Source: Maricaulis sp039978735 (lineage in GTDB: Bacteria > Pseudomonadota > Alphaproteobacteria > Caulobacterales > Maricaulaceae). Taken from it: 64,000 nucleotides of DNA. Under the pieces are notes generated by a model. That model saw only the letters and a list, made by a program, of their open reading frames with translations. It did no database searches and was not told the origin of the DNA. A program made the position numbers and the translations under genes. Position 1 is the stretch's first letter; every line of letters begins with the position of its first letter. The stretch covers positions 148,640 through 212,639 of the forward strand of contig NZ_JBDWAS010000043.1 in the NCBI RefSeq assembly GCF_039978735.1. The letters run 5' to 3'. Positions 50,746 to 59,548 of the stretch are shown piece by piece.

Positions 50746-52149
50746 TTATTTCCTGATGAAGAGCGCCCATATCGCCGCGACCGCGGCGAGCACCTCCAGA
50801 CGCCCGAGAATCATGGCTGAAATAAGGATCGGTTTGGCGTTGTCCGCAAGCTCGTCCCACCCATGTCCTGCATTGGTCTCGTGCAGCAGCGGCCCGGCAT
50901 TCGCCAGCGCGGCTGCATTCGCCAGAAAGGCAGTCTGGAAATCCAGCCCGGTCAGGGTGAGCGCGAGACCACCAATGCCCAGACAGGCCAGAAAACCCAG
51001 CACATAGGCCCAGATGCCGATCAGCGCCGTATCGCGCACCGAGCGTCCGCGGAAGGTGACGGGCACCAGGCTGGACGGGTCGGTCAGAACCGCGAGTTCC
51101 GATCCCATGCGCCGCCAGAGCAGAAGAATGCGGGAGATTTTCACACCGCCCGTGGTCGATGCCGCCGCCCCGCCCACAAGCGCCACGAAAACCGCCGCCA
51201 CCGGGACCGGCGATGCCGGCGCGGACACTGTGTAGCCGCTGGTCGAGACGACGAAGAAGGCGTCGATGAAGTGCGAGGGGATGTGCGAGGTGTCGGCGAT
51301 CACATAGAGCCCGCCCAGGCCGATAACGAGCGCGGCGATACCGGCAAGGTCAGGGTCCCGCAGCACGCCCCGGTCGCGCAAGACATCCCAGAACAGGGCG
51401 ATATTCACCGAGCCGGCCAAACAGGCCAGCGCCACGATCAGCATCGATACCGTGCCGAAATTCGTCGCCAGCCCCCCGTCGAGCGGCGCATAGCCGGAGG
51501 TCGAGATCGCGGACATGGCCAGCACGCTGGCGTCGAAGAAGCCGTTGCCGGCAAACAGCAGCATGAGCCAGGTGACAGCGGTCAGCACGGCATAGACCAG
51601 TCCCACCCGCCGTGCCGCGACCGGCAGGTGGGAGAGGATATTGTCGGGCCGGACGGTGAGGAGTGCCGATTTCCGGATCGCCGGAACATCCCGGTCGAGC
51701 GCGGCGAAGACGGCAATCGCCAGCAAGAGGGTCGCATACCCGCCCAGCCAGGCCAGCACGGCGCGCCAGAAGATCAGGGAGCGCGGCAATTCGTCGGCGG
51801 GCAGCAGGGTCGCGCCGGTTGTGGTGAGGGCCGAATAGGCCTCGAACAGCGCATCCATCGGCCCGAAATAGCCGGTCAGCCAGAATGGCAGCGCTGCGAA
51901 GGCGGGCGTCGTCACCCAGGCCAATAGGGCCAGGCCCAGCGCATCAAGCGCGCTGGCGCCGACCTGGATGCCCCGGGTGGCCGCCAGGACGAGCGCTCCG
52001 GGCACGAAGGCCAGCCCGGCCGTGGTGATGAAGAAGGGCGCCAGGTGCCATTCCTCCACGGCTGGCGCACAGACAGCCGCCAGCAATGCGATCAGCGCGA
52101 CCAGCACCCACAGGGCCCCCAGGGGGCGGAAGAGCGCCGCGGGCGACAT
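50746..52149 (-). CDS. trkH: TrkH potassium-uptake channel subunit
   Basis: A 467-residue integral membrane protein, the ion-conducting subunit of the Trk K+ uptake system. It has the four-repeat MPM architecture with about ten membrane segments and Gly-rich selectivity loops (SALTTTGATL, SAISTSGYAP, FVVSTSGYTV and NAAALANAGP). It follows trkA by 3 bases, so both subunits are made together. Under control of the adjacent TrkA it takes up K+ using the membrane potential. Confidence 0.93.
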   Translation of the reverse strand: MSPAALFRPLGALWVLVALIALLAAVCAPAVEEWHLAPFFITTAGLAFVPGALVLAATRGIQVGASALDALGLALLAWVTTPAFAALPFWLTGYFGPMDALFEAYSALTTTGATLLPADELPRSLIFWRAVLAWLGGYATLLLAIAVFAALDRDVPAIRKSALLTVRPDNILSHLPVAARRVGLVYAVLTAVTWLMLLFAGNGFFDASVLAMSAISTSGYAPLDGGLATNFGTVSMLIVALACLAGSVNIALFWDVLRDRGVLRDPDLAGIAALVIGLGGLYVIADTSHIPSHFIDAFFVVSTSGYTVSAPASPVPVAAVFVALVGGAAASTTGGVKISRILLLWRRMGSELAVLTDPSSLVPVTFRGRSVRDTALIGIWAYVLGFLACLGIGGLALTLTGLDFQTAFLANAAALANAGPLLHETNAGHGWDELADNAKPILISAMILGRLEVLAAVAAIWALFIRK

Positions 52150-52152
52150 GGA

Positions 52153-53526
52153 TCAGAAATATTCCAGGCTGACCCGGAACAGGTGCTCGACCTTGGGCAC
52201 CAGCGCCTTGTTGCAGAACAGGAGAACGCGGTCGTTTTCGCGGATCCGGCCCTCGTCGCAGGGCAGGATCACCTTGTCGCCGCGCACCACGGCGCCCAGC
52301 GCCACCCCGTCCGGCAATTCCAGCTCGTCCAGTGTCTTGCCGACCAGCGGCGAGGTCGACAGGGCGATGCCTTCCAGCGCTTCCGCCTCGCCGCCGCCAA
52401 GCGTCTGCAGGCCGGTGATCCGGCCGCGGCGGATGTGCTGGAGAATGGTCGACACGGTGGTCGCGCGCGGATCGATCAGCACGTCGATACCCAGCGGTTC
52501 GCGCATGCCCTCGAAGGTACGGTCATTGATCAGGCTGAGGGCGCGCTCGGCCCCTTCCCGCTTGGCCATCACGCCGGAGAGCATGTTCACCTTGTCATCA
52601 TTGGTGACGCAGATGACCAGCTCGGCATTGGCGACCCCCGCCTCGCGCAGCATGCGGGCATTCAGACCGTCGCCATGCAGCACGACTGTCCGCTTGAGGC
52701 GTTCCGCGGCGTGTTCGGCGCGAGCCTTGTCGGCCTCGATCAGGCGCACCTTCACCCCGCCGGCGCGTTCCAGGGCGCGGGCGACATAAACGCCGATATT
52801 GCCGGCCCCGACCACCACGACGCGGCGGATCTGCTCGGCGCTGCGGCCGAAAATGTCGAGCAGGCGCCGCACCTGCGCGCTTTCGGTGACGACATAGACA
52901 TCGTCGCCGGGCAGCAGCGGGTCCTTGAGCTTGGGAATGAAGAGCGTGCGTTCGCGCTGCACGCCGACAACGGCCAGGCGCAGGTCCGGGAACAGCTCCA
53001 TAACCTGTTCGGTCGTGGACCCCGCCACCGGCGAGGTTTCTTCCAGACGCAGACCCAGCAGCTGCACCCGTCCGCCGGCGAACACCGCCGTGGAAAAGGC
53101 GCCGGGCGTTTCCACCCGCTGCAGGATGGCGCGGCCGACCTCGAGCTCGGGCGAGATCACCACATCGACGGGCAGATTGCCGGTGGAGAAGAGATCGCCC
53201 CAGGCCGGGTCGAGATATTCCTGGGCCCGCACACGGGCGATCCGCATCGGCGTGGAGAACAGCGAGTGCCCGACCTGGCAGGCGATCATGTTCACCTCGT
53301 CCGAATAGGTCACGGCGACCAGGAGGTCGGCTTCCGCCGCCCCGGCCTTTTCCAGCACATCGGGGTGCGAGGCATGGCCGACCACGCCGCGCACGTCCAG
53401 ATCGGTCACGACATTGTCGATCAGCTCGGTCGACCAGTCGACGACGGTCACCGCATTGCCTTCCCGGGCCAGCGCCCGGGCGATGCCCACGCCGACCTGC
53501 CCGGCTCCGCAGACTATGGCTTTCAT
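52153..53526 (-). CDS. trkA: TrkA potassium-uptake regulatory subunit
   Basis: A 457-residue peripheral membrane protein with two RCK units, each an NAD-binding Rossmann fold plus TrkA_C domain. First fold: KAIVCGAGQVGVGIARALAR and the acidic VVDWSTELID; second: VVVVGAGNIGVYVARALERA with LIEADKARAEHAAERL. TrkA_C repeats end at ALVPKVEHLFRVSLEYF. It gates TrkH in response to nucleotide. The gene lies 21 bases after ntrX, as often seen in Alphaproteobacteria where ntrYX precede trkA. Confidence 0.95.
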   Translation of the reverse strand: MKAIVCGAGQVGVGIARALAREGNAVTVVDWSTELIDNVVTDLDVRGVVGHASHPDVLEKAGAAEADLLVAVTYSDEVNMIACQVGHSLFSTPMRIARVRAQEYLDPAWGDLFSTGNLPVDVVISPELEVGRAILQRVETPGAFSTAVFAGGRVQLLGLRLEETSPVAGSTTEQVMELFPDLRLAVVGVQRERTLFIPKLKDPLLPGDDVYVVTESAQVRRLLDIFGRSAEQIRRVVVVGAGNIGVYVARALERAGGVKVRLIEADKARAEHAAERLKRTVVLHGDGLNARMLREAGVANAELVICVTNDDKVNMLSGVMAKREGAERALSLINDRTFEGMREPLGIDVLIDPRATTVSTILQHIRRGRITGLQTLGGGEAEALEGIALSTSPLVGKTLDELELPDGVALGAVVRGDKVILPCDEGRIRENDRVLLFCNKALVPKVEHLFRVSLEYF

Positions 53527-53547
53527 GTCGTCTCCGTTGGGTGCGGA

Positions 53548-54936
53548 CTAGGCCGCGCCGTCGCGCTGCGGCGAGGTGACGCCGAGCGATTTGAGTTTGC
53601 GGTGAAGCGCCGACCGTTCCATGCCGATAAAGGCCGCCGTGCGGGAGATATTGCCGCCGAACCGGTCGATCTGGGCCTTGAGATATTCACGCTCGAAATT
53701 CTCCCGGGCCTCGCGCAGCGACAGGGCAATCATCTTCTCGGCATCGAAGCCGGTCTCGTGATTGTCGCGCGTGACGACTTCCGATGGCAAGGCATCCAGC
53801 GTGATCGGCTCGTTGGCCGGACCGGTGGCAAGGATCAGCAGGCGCTCGATATTGTTGCGCAGCTGGCGGACATTGCCCGGCCAGCTGTGCGCCTGCAGAG
53901 CCGCCATGACGTCATCGCCGAACGCCCGCAGCGGCAGGCCGGCAGTTTGCGTCAGGTTCTTCACGAAATGATCGACCAGCGCGGGAATATCCTCGCGTCG
54001 CTCGGCCAGGGCCGGCACGGTGACCGGCACGACGGCGAGACGGTGGTAGAGGTCCTCGCGGAAACGGCCTTCCTGGATCCGCACGGCGAGATCCTGGGCG
54101 GTCGAGGAGATCACCCGTACATTGACCTGCACATCCCCGGCCCCGCCGATCCGGCGGAAGCGCTGTTCCACCAGCAGCCGCAAGAGCTTGCTCTGGGTGG
54201 CCGTCGGCATGTCGGCAATCTCGTCGAGATAGAGCGTGCCGCCATGGGCGCGCTCCAGCAGGCCGACATGCTTGACCGAGCCGTCATCATTCTCGCGGCC
54301 GAAGAGCTCCTCCTCGACCCCTTCCGGCGACATGCCCGGCGCGCTGACGGCAACGAAGTCGGCGCCGGAACGCGGCGAGTTTTCGTGGATCAGGCGGGCG
54401 ACAAGTTCCTTGCCGGCCCCCGAGGGACCGCGGATCAGGACACGGCTGTTGGTCGGTGCAACGCGCTCGATCAGCTGGCGTACCTGCAGGATGCCGCTGG
54501 AATCGCCGATCAGCGTGCTCTGGGCCTGGGTGCGGGCGCGCAGATCGGCATTCTCGCTGCGCAGGCGGCTGGTCTCCAGCGCCCGTTTCACGGTGAGCAG
54601 AAGCTTGTCGCTCTTGAAGGGCTTTTCCAGGAAGTCATAGGCGCCCTTGCGGATCGCCGCGACGGCGGTCTCGATCGTGCCGTGGCCGGAAATCACGATC
54701 ACCGGCAGGTCCGGATCGAGCGCGCGGAATTCGTCGAGCAGTTCGATCCCGTCCAGCCGGCTGCCCTGCAACCAGACATCCAGGATGATCAGCGACGGTT
54801 TGCGCTGGCGGATCACCGCCAGGGCACCATCGGCATCCGCTGCCTCGCGCGGCTCATAGCCGTCATCCTCGAGCAAGCCGCCGATCAGCTCACGAATATC
54901 GGCCTCGTCATCGACGATGAGAATATCCCGGGCCAT
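53548..54936 (-). CDS. ntrX: NtrX response regulator
   Basis: A 462-residue response regulator partnered with NtrY. The receiver domain (DILIVDDEADIRELIGGLLE, phosphorylation Asp in IILDVWLQGSRLDG, and Lys in FLEKPF) is followed by an AAA+ domain (Walker A IRGPSGAGKELVARLIHENS, Walker B GGTLYLDEIADMP) and a Fis-type HTH (GGNISRTAAFIGMERSALHR). The L1 loop that normally carries GAFTGA reads as a different sequence (GRENDDGSVKHVGLLE), so direct sigma-54 activation is doubtful, as is known for many NtrX proteins. It lies 3 bases after ntrY. Confidence 0.93.
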   Translation of the reverse strand: MARDILIVDDEADIRELIGGLLEDDGYEPREAADADGALAVIRQRKPSLIILDVWLQGSRLDGIELLDEFRALDPDLPVIVISGHGTIETAVAAIRKGAYDFLEKPFKSDKLLLTVKRALETSRLRSENADLRARTQAQSTLIGDSSGILQVRQLIERVAPTNSRVLIRGPSGAGKELVARLIHENSPRSGADFVAVSAPGMSPEGVEEELFGRENDDGSVKHVGLLERAHGGTLYLDEIADMPTATQSKLLRLLVEQRFRRIGGAGDVQVNVRVISSTAQDLAVRIQEGRFREDLYHRLAVVPVTVPALAERREDIPALVDHFVKNLTQTAGLPLRAFGDDVMAALQAHSWPGNVRQLRNNIERLLILATGPANEPITLDALPSEVVTRDNHETGFDAEKMIALSLREARENFEREYLKAQIDRFGGNISRTAAFIGMERSALHRKLKSLGVTSPQRDGAA

Positions 54937-54939
54937 CTA

Positions 54940-57153
54940 TCAAGCCTCCTTCAGGGATTGCGGCGCCGGATCGGCCATGTCCGCAAGCGGGAAAACGAGC
55001 CGCACGACGGCGCCCTGCCCGCTTCGCGGAATGTCCAGTTCCAGACGTCCGTTATGGTCTTCCATCACGCGCTTCACGATGGCGAGGCCAAGGCCCGTGC
55101 CCTTTTCGCGCGTGGTCATATAGGGTTCGGTCAGGCGTTCGCGATTGGGGGTCGGCCAGCCCAGACCGTTGTCGGCGACCTCGATCACAGCATAGCCGTT
55201 CGCCTCGGTCAGGCTGACGACCAGCTGTCCCGGGCCGCCATCCTGGTCCATGCGGGTCGAGACGCTCTCGCAGGCATTCTTGAGGATATTGGCCAGCGCC
55301 TGCACCGAAAGCCGGGCATCGCACATGGCGTGAACCGGCACACCGGGATGCTCGAACACGATCTCGATATTCGGCGAGGCGACCCGCTGGGTGAAGACCG
55401 AGGATTTCACCAGCTCGCCCATCTCGACCCGCTCCACTTTCGGCTGGGGCATGCGGGCAAAGCTGGAGAACTCGTCGACCATGCGGCCGATATCGCTGAC
55501 CTGGCGCACAATCGTGTCGGTACAGCGGTCGAAGGTCTCGACGTCGGAGGTGATCTCGTCGCGATATTTGCGCCGGATACGCTCGGCCGACAGCTGGATC
55601 GGGGTCAGCGGGTTCTTGATCTCGTGGGCGATGCGCCGCGCAACCTCGCGCCAGGCCGCATTGCGCTGGGCGGTCACCAGGCGCGTCACATCGTCGAAGG
55701 TGATGACGAGACCGGCCTCCTCGTCCATCGAGGCCCGCGCTGTCAGGTGACGGATCTGGTCGTCCGGCGCGTTGAGATCGATCTGCGCCTCGGCGACAGC
55801 GCCCGGACGGCGGCGCGCTTCAGTGGCGATCTCGGCCAGTTCCGGCGTGACTTCGTCGATGCCGACACCGATCAGATCGTCCGTTCCCGGCGCCAGCATG
55901 GAAATCGCCGAACGGTTGATCAGCGTGATCCGGTTATCCTTGTCCAGACCGATCACACCGGCCCGCACCCCGGCGAGAATCGCCTCGATAAAGGCACGGC
56001 GCTGTTCGGATTCGGCATGCGCCTCGATCAGTTCGCGCCGCTGGCTGCGCAATTGCCGCGTCATCCGGTTGAAGGCCCGGGCGAGCGCGGCGATCTCGTC
56101 ATCCTCGCGTCCCATCTGGACCCGCGTATCCAGATCCCCCCGGCGCACACGCTCAGCTGCTCCGACCAGGCGCGAGATCGGCGTGACCACCCGGGTCGCC
56201 GCCGACAGGGCCAGCCAGATCGAGCCGATCACGATCAGCACCGCGACCTCGAAATAGAGGAAGTAGAAGGAGCCGCGGACGCGGCTTTCCTGATTGCCCG
56301 CATCGCGCAATTCATTGCGCGCCTGCGCCATCTCCCGGAACAGATCGATATTCACCGGATAGGAGACGAAGAGATAGGCGTCCGGATAGGCGTCGAGGCG
56401 GTAGAGCAGCCGCATCACATCGACGGCCTCGGCCGACGAGCTGGGCGTGGACACCGCGACATCGCCGTCATTGGCATAGTCGTAGAGCACCTGCGACGGT
56501 GCGACATATTCCTCGTTTTCCCGGAAACGGGTGCGGGCAAGCAAGGTGCCGCGGCCATCGACGATATAGGCCGCCGCGAAACCACGCCTTGCAGCCTGGT
56601 TGTTGAGATAGTTGATGTACTGGATCCGCGAGGTCGTAAAGGCATCAACCGATCCGTCCTGGCTGAGATCGATCGCCATGCTCTCGACATGCGCCGAAGC
56701 CGTGATCGCTTCGCGGCCGTAGAAGTCGAACGCCACTTCCTCCAGCCGGTCGACCAGCGTAGCGATCCGGTCGTCAAACCACAGGTCGACACCACGGGTG
56801 ATCACAAAACCCAGGAAAACGGCCGCAAGAACCGCCGGCGTGGCCGCGGCGATCGAGAACAGTGCCACAAAGCGCAGATGCAGGCGCGGCGTCGGTTCGC
56901 CGAAGCGGCGCGCCCTCACCCGCCGTACAAAGCGCAGGACGACAACACCGGCCAGGCCGAACAGAAGCACGAGATTGCCGACAAGAATGCCGATCGCGAC
57001 CCGGTTGTTGGCGCCGGTCAGTCCGCCTTCGTTGAGCAGGATGAAGGCGGCCACGCCCAGAAGGCCGAGCGAAACCAGAAAGCCGGCGCCGAACAGCGCC
57101 GCCGAGCGCGGAGAAATGTTCCGGATCAGAGTGTTCCTGGACGCGTTCGGCAA
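54940..57153 (-). CDS. ntrY: NtrY membrane sensor histidine kinase
   Basis: A 737-residue sensor kinase. Several N-terminal membrane segments and a large periplasmic or sensing loop are followed by HAMP (VVTPISRLVGAAERVRRGDL), a PAS domain (AGVIGLDKDNRITLINRSAI), the H-box (VARRIAHEIKNPLTPIQLSA) and the ATPase domain (N-box NILKNACESV; VIEVADNGLGWP; GTGLGLAIVKRVMEDHNG). It phosphorylates NtrX in response to nitrogen or redox signals. The start appears to be TTG at 57153, with GAGG 6 bases upstream. It is the second two-component pair in the ntr cluster, next to ntrBC. Confidence 0.95.
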   Translation of the reverse strand: MPNASRNTLIRNISPRSAALFGAGFLVSLGLLGVAAFILLNEGGLTGANNRVAIGILVGNLVLLFGLAGVVVLRFVRRVRARRFGEPTPRLHLRFVALFSIAAATPAVLAAVFLGFVITRGVDLWFDDRIATLVDRLEEVAFDFYGREAITASAHVESMAIDLSQDGSVDAFTTSRIQYINYLNNQAARRGFAAAYIVDGRGTLLARTRFRENEEYVAPSQVLYDYANDGDVAVSTPSSSAEAVDVMRLLYRLDAYPDAYLFVSYPVNIDLFREMAQARNELRDAGNQESRVRGSFYFLYFEVAVLIVIGSIWLALSAATRVVTPISRLVGAAERVRRGDLDTRVQMGREDDEIAALARAFNRMTRQLRSQRRELIEAHAESEQRRAFIEAILAGVRAGVIGLDKDNRITLINRSAISMLAPGTDDLIGVGIDEVTPELAEIATEARRRPGAVAEAQIDLNAPDDQIRHLTARASMDEEAGLVITFDDVTRLVTAQRNAAWREVARRIAHEIKNPLTPIQLSAERIRRKYRDEITSDVETFDRCTDTIVRQVSDIGRMVDEFSSFARMPQPKVERVEMGELVKSSVFTQRVASPNIEIVFEHPGVPVHAMCDARLSVQALANILKNACESVSTRMDQDGGPGQLVVSLTEANGYAVIEVADNGLGWPTPNRERLTEPYMTTREKGTGLGLAIVKRVMEDHNGRLELDIPRSGQGAVVRLVFPLADMADPAPQSLKEA

Positions 57154-57230
57154 ATCAGCCTCACTTGCTTCAAGCGACCGAGCTTACTCCTGCGTTGCAC
57201 GAAATCAACATAGTGCCGCACCCGCAACAG

Positions 57231-58499
57231 TCAGCTTGTTTCCTCGTCTGTTCCGTCCAGCTCGGACAGCCGCCGCGCCAGCGTGTTGCGGTTCAGCCCG
57301 AGCAGGTCGGCCGCCCGCGACCGGTTGCCATTGCAGCGGTCGAGCGCCTGGGTAAACAGGGCTCGCTCCAGCGCGTCGACCGCACTCTGCCGCGCATCCG
57401 GCCGCGACAGGGCCAGTGCGGCCAGGGCATTGGCGTGCACGGCAATGTCCTCGCTCGCATCGGCACCGTCGGCATTGAGCGCCTGGGCGACATCATCCAG
57501 CGCGGCAATCCGGCCCCGCGTTGCCAGCGCCAGGCGCGACAGCACCGAGCGCAATTCGACGACATTGCCGGTCCAGGGCGAGTTCACGAGATAGTCGACA
57601 GCCTCCTTCGACAGGCGCACCGGGTCCTGTTTGTCGCGGCGGGCAAACTGGCCGAGGAAGGCCTCGCAAAGGGCGGGAATATCGCTGCGCCGCTCGCGAA
57701 GCGGCGGCACGGTGATGACGCACTCGGAAAGCCGCGCCGCCAGCCGGTTGTCGATCGGGTTCGACGGTGCCTGTGATACCGTGGCGATGACGCGGCCGGC
57801 GCCCCCGTCCAGCGCATCGCGGGCCGCACGCTGCTGCTCGGCACTCCACTCCTCAAGACGCAGCCAGACCACCTGGCGGGCAGCCTGGGTGGAGCCGAAA
57901 ATCTCGGTTGCCGTATTGGAGGGCGTGACGACGACGGCATCTTCGGCCGCCACACCGCGGGCACGCAGCAGGGCCTCGGCGGCCTGGCGCTTGCCGACAC
58001 CGGGCTCGCCCGTGATCATGACGTGGGCCTGGCTGGTGGCGGCGCGTGCGATCGCCTTGAAAGCCGACTGCATCGCGACGGACTGGCCGATAAAGCCCGT
58101 CGGTTCCTCGGTCGAGCGCGATTGCTGGCCGGCCCGCTTGTCGCCCAGCGCCGCGGCAACCGCCGAGATCATATCGTCGAGATCGAAGGGTTTGGGCAGG
58201 TATTCGAACACACCGCCCTTGGCGGCATTGATCGCTGTGGAGGCCGTTGCCTGGGCGCTCATGACAATGACCGGCATCTGAGGCCGCAGCCGGGCCACCA
58301 GGCCGAGATTTTCCAGGAAATTCGTTCCGTCCAGCAGAACGTCGGCCAGCAGGAGATCGCCCTCGCCATTGCGGATCCAGCCCAGCGCGGTGTCCGGCGA
58401 GGCGGTCGCGCGCACCTGGTAGCCTGCCGAACCCAGGGCCCGGGAGAGGATGAGTTTCAGGCTTTCATCGTCTTCGAGAAGCAGGATGCGCGCGCTCAC
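57231..58499 (-). CDS. ntrC: NtrC nitrogen response regulator lacking GAFTGA
   Basis: A 422-residue NtrC, about 40-60 residues shorter than the classical protein. Receiver: ILLLEDDESLKLILSRALGS, Asp in LLLADVLLDG, Lys in YLPKPFDLDD. AAA+ part: Walker A ITGEPGVGKRQAAEALL. Where NtrC normally has ELFGHEKGAFTGA and then LFLDE, this one reads EIFGSTQAARQVVWLRLEEW: both the sigma-54 contact loop and Walker B are gone. A normal Fis HTH ends it (CNGNRSRAADLLGLNRNTLA). It therefore probably acts as a DNA-binding regulator on sigma-70-type promoters, as known for Rhodobacter capsulatus, and Caulobacter NtrC also lacks GAFTGA. It overlaps ntrB by 4 bases. Confidence 0.93.
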   Translation of the reverse strand: MSARILLLEDDESLKLILSRALGSAGYQVRATASPDTALGWIRNGEGDLLLADVLLDGTNFLENLGLVARLRPQMPVIVMSAQATASTAINAAKGGVFEYLPKPFDLDDMISAVAAALGDKRAGQQSRSTEEPTGFIGQSVAMQSAFKAIARAATSQAHVMITGEPGVGKRQAAEALLRARGVAAEDAVVVTPSNTATEIFGSTQAARQVVWLRLEEWSAEQQRAARDALDGGAGRVIATVSQAPSNPIDNRLAARLSECVITVPPLRERRSDIPALCEAFLGQFARRDKQDPVRLSKEAVDYLVNSPWTGNVVELRSVLSRLALATRGRIAALDDVAQALNADGADASEDIAVHANALAALALSRPDARQSAVDALERALFTQALDRCNGNRSRAADLLGLNRNTLARRLSELDGTDEETS

Positions 58500-59548
58500 G
58501 GTGTGTCCTCCCTGGCGACCGGCAGGCGCAGGTTGAAACCTGTCCGTCCCGGTTCGCTTTCATAGTCCAGCTGGCCGTCATGCAGCGCGGCGATACGCGC
58601 GGCGAAAGCCAGTCCCAGCCCCTCGCCCGCCGGTTTGGTGGTGACGAAGGGGGTAAAGATACCCGCGCCCAGCGCATCGGGGATGCCCGGACCATTATCC
58701 CGCACCACAAGGACCAGCGGCGTCGGATTGGCGCCGGTGCGGCTGCGCGGTCCGGTATCGAAGCGCGTCTCGACCCGGATTTTCGGATCCGGCATGTCGC
58801 GCACCGCATCCAGCGCATTCTGCAAAAGGTTGAGCACGACCTGCAGCAGGAGATCCCGGTCGCCATCGACCGGCGGCAGCGAGGGATCGAAATCCTCTTT
58901 CAGGATGGATCTGGCGCGCGGATCGGCCCGCACAATGCTCTCCATCGCATCCATGGCCAGGTGGTTCAGATTGATCTCGCCGCGCTCGCCCAGGCGGATA
59001 TCGCCCACCCGGCTCCAGTGATTGGCCAGGCGAGTGATCCGGTCGACATCCTGGATGATGAGCTGGGCGAGTTCGGCCGCCGCCTCGATATTGCTTTCCC
59101 GGCGGATCAGCTGCGCCGCACCGCGCACACTGGCGAGCGGGTTCTTGAGTTCGTGCGCCAGCATGCGGCCGAAGCCCAGCGCGGGCGCCTGGGAGGCCTT
59201 GGCGCCGGGTTCCCGGTGCGGCAGCACGGACAGCGTCACCGACGACGTCTCGTCGGACCAGCGGGCATGCAGGTCGAAGGGACCGCCCGGGCCCAGCACA
59301 CAACCCAGCGCCACGACAGTCCGCCGTGCCTCGCAGGCCTGTTCGACGATCTCGGCCAGATTGGCGCAGACCGGCGACTGGGTGCCGAAATCGCCTTTCA
59401 TCAGGTGCCGGGCCGACAGGCCCAGCCATTCCTCGGCCTGGGTATTGGCCCAGGTGAAGCGGGCATCTTCGGAGAATTGCAGCAAGGGGATCGCCGCCAT
59501 TTCGGCAGCGGGTTCGGCCGGCGATGTCGGGGCCGGGCGTCCGTTCAT
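58496..59548 (-). CDS. ntrB: NtrB nitrogen sensor histidine kinase
   Basis: A soluble 350-residue histidine kinase. A PAS domain (FSEDARFTWANTQAEEWLGL) precedes the H-box (FGRMLAHELKNPLASVRGAA) and the ATPase domain (VLNLLQNALDAVRD, LVVRDNGPGIPDALG, GEGLGLAFAARIAALHDG). With PII it controls NtrC phosphorylation by nitrogen status. The ATG at 59548 overlaps the dusB stop (ATGA), which fixes the start; the longer frame to 59623 runs inside dusB. The order dusB-ntrB-ntrC-ntrY-ntrX is the conserved alphaproteobacterial nitrogen cluster. Confidence 0.94.
   Translation of the reverse strand: MNGRPAPTSPAEPAAEMAAIPLLQFSEDARFTWANTQAEEWLGLSARHLMKGDFGTQSPVCANLAEIVEQACEARRTVVALGCVLGPGGPFDLHARWSDETSSVTLSVLPHREPGAKASQAPALGFGRMLAHELKNPLASVRGAAQLIRRESNIEAAAELAQLIIQDVDRITRLANHWSRVGDIRLGERGEINLNHLAMDAMESIVRADPRARSILKEDFDPSLPPVDGDRDLLLQVVLNLLQNALDAVRDMPDPKIRVETRFDTGPRSRTGANPTPLVLVVRDNGPGIPDALGAGIFTPFVTTKPAGEGLGLAFAARIAALHDGQLDYESEPGRTGFNLRLPVAREDTP

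Noticed and set aside
52045..57213. 1722-residue open frame on the plus strand opposite trkA, ntrX and ntrY
   Set aside because: It is the complement of three well-defined genes and its composition mirrors them; long antisense frames are expected at this GC content.
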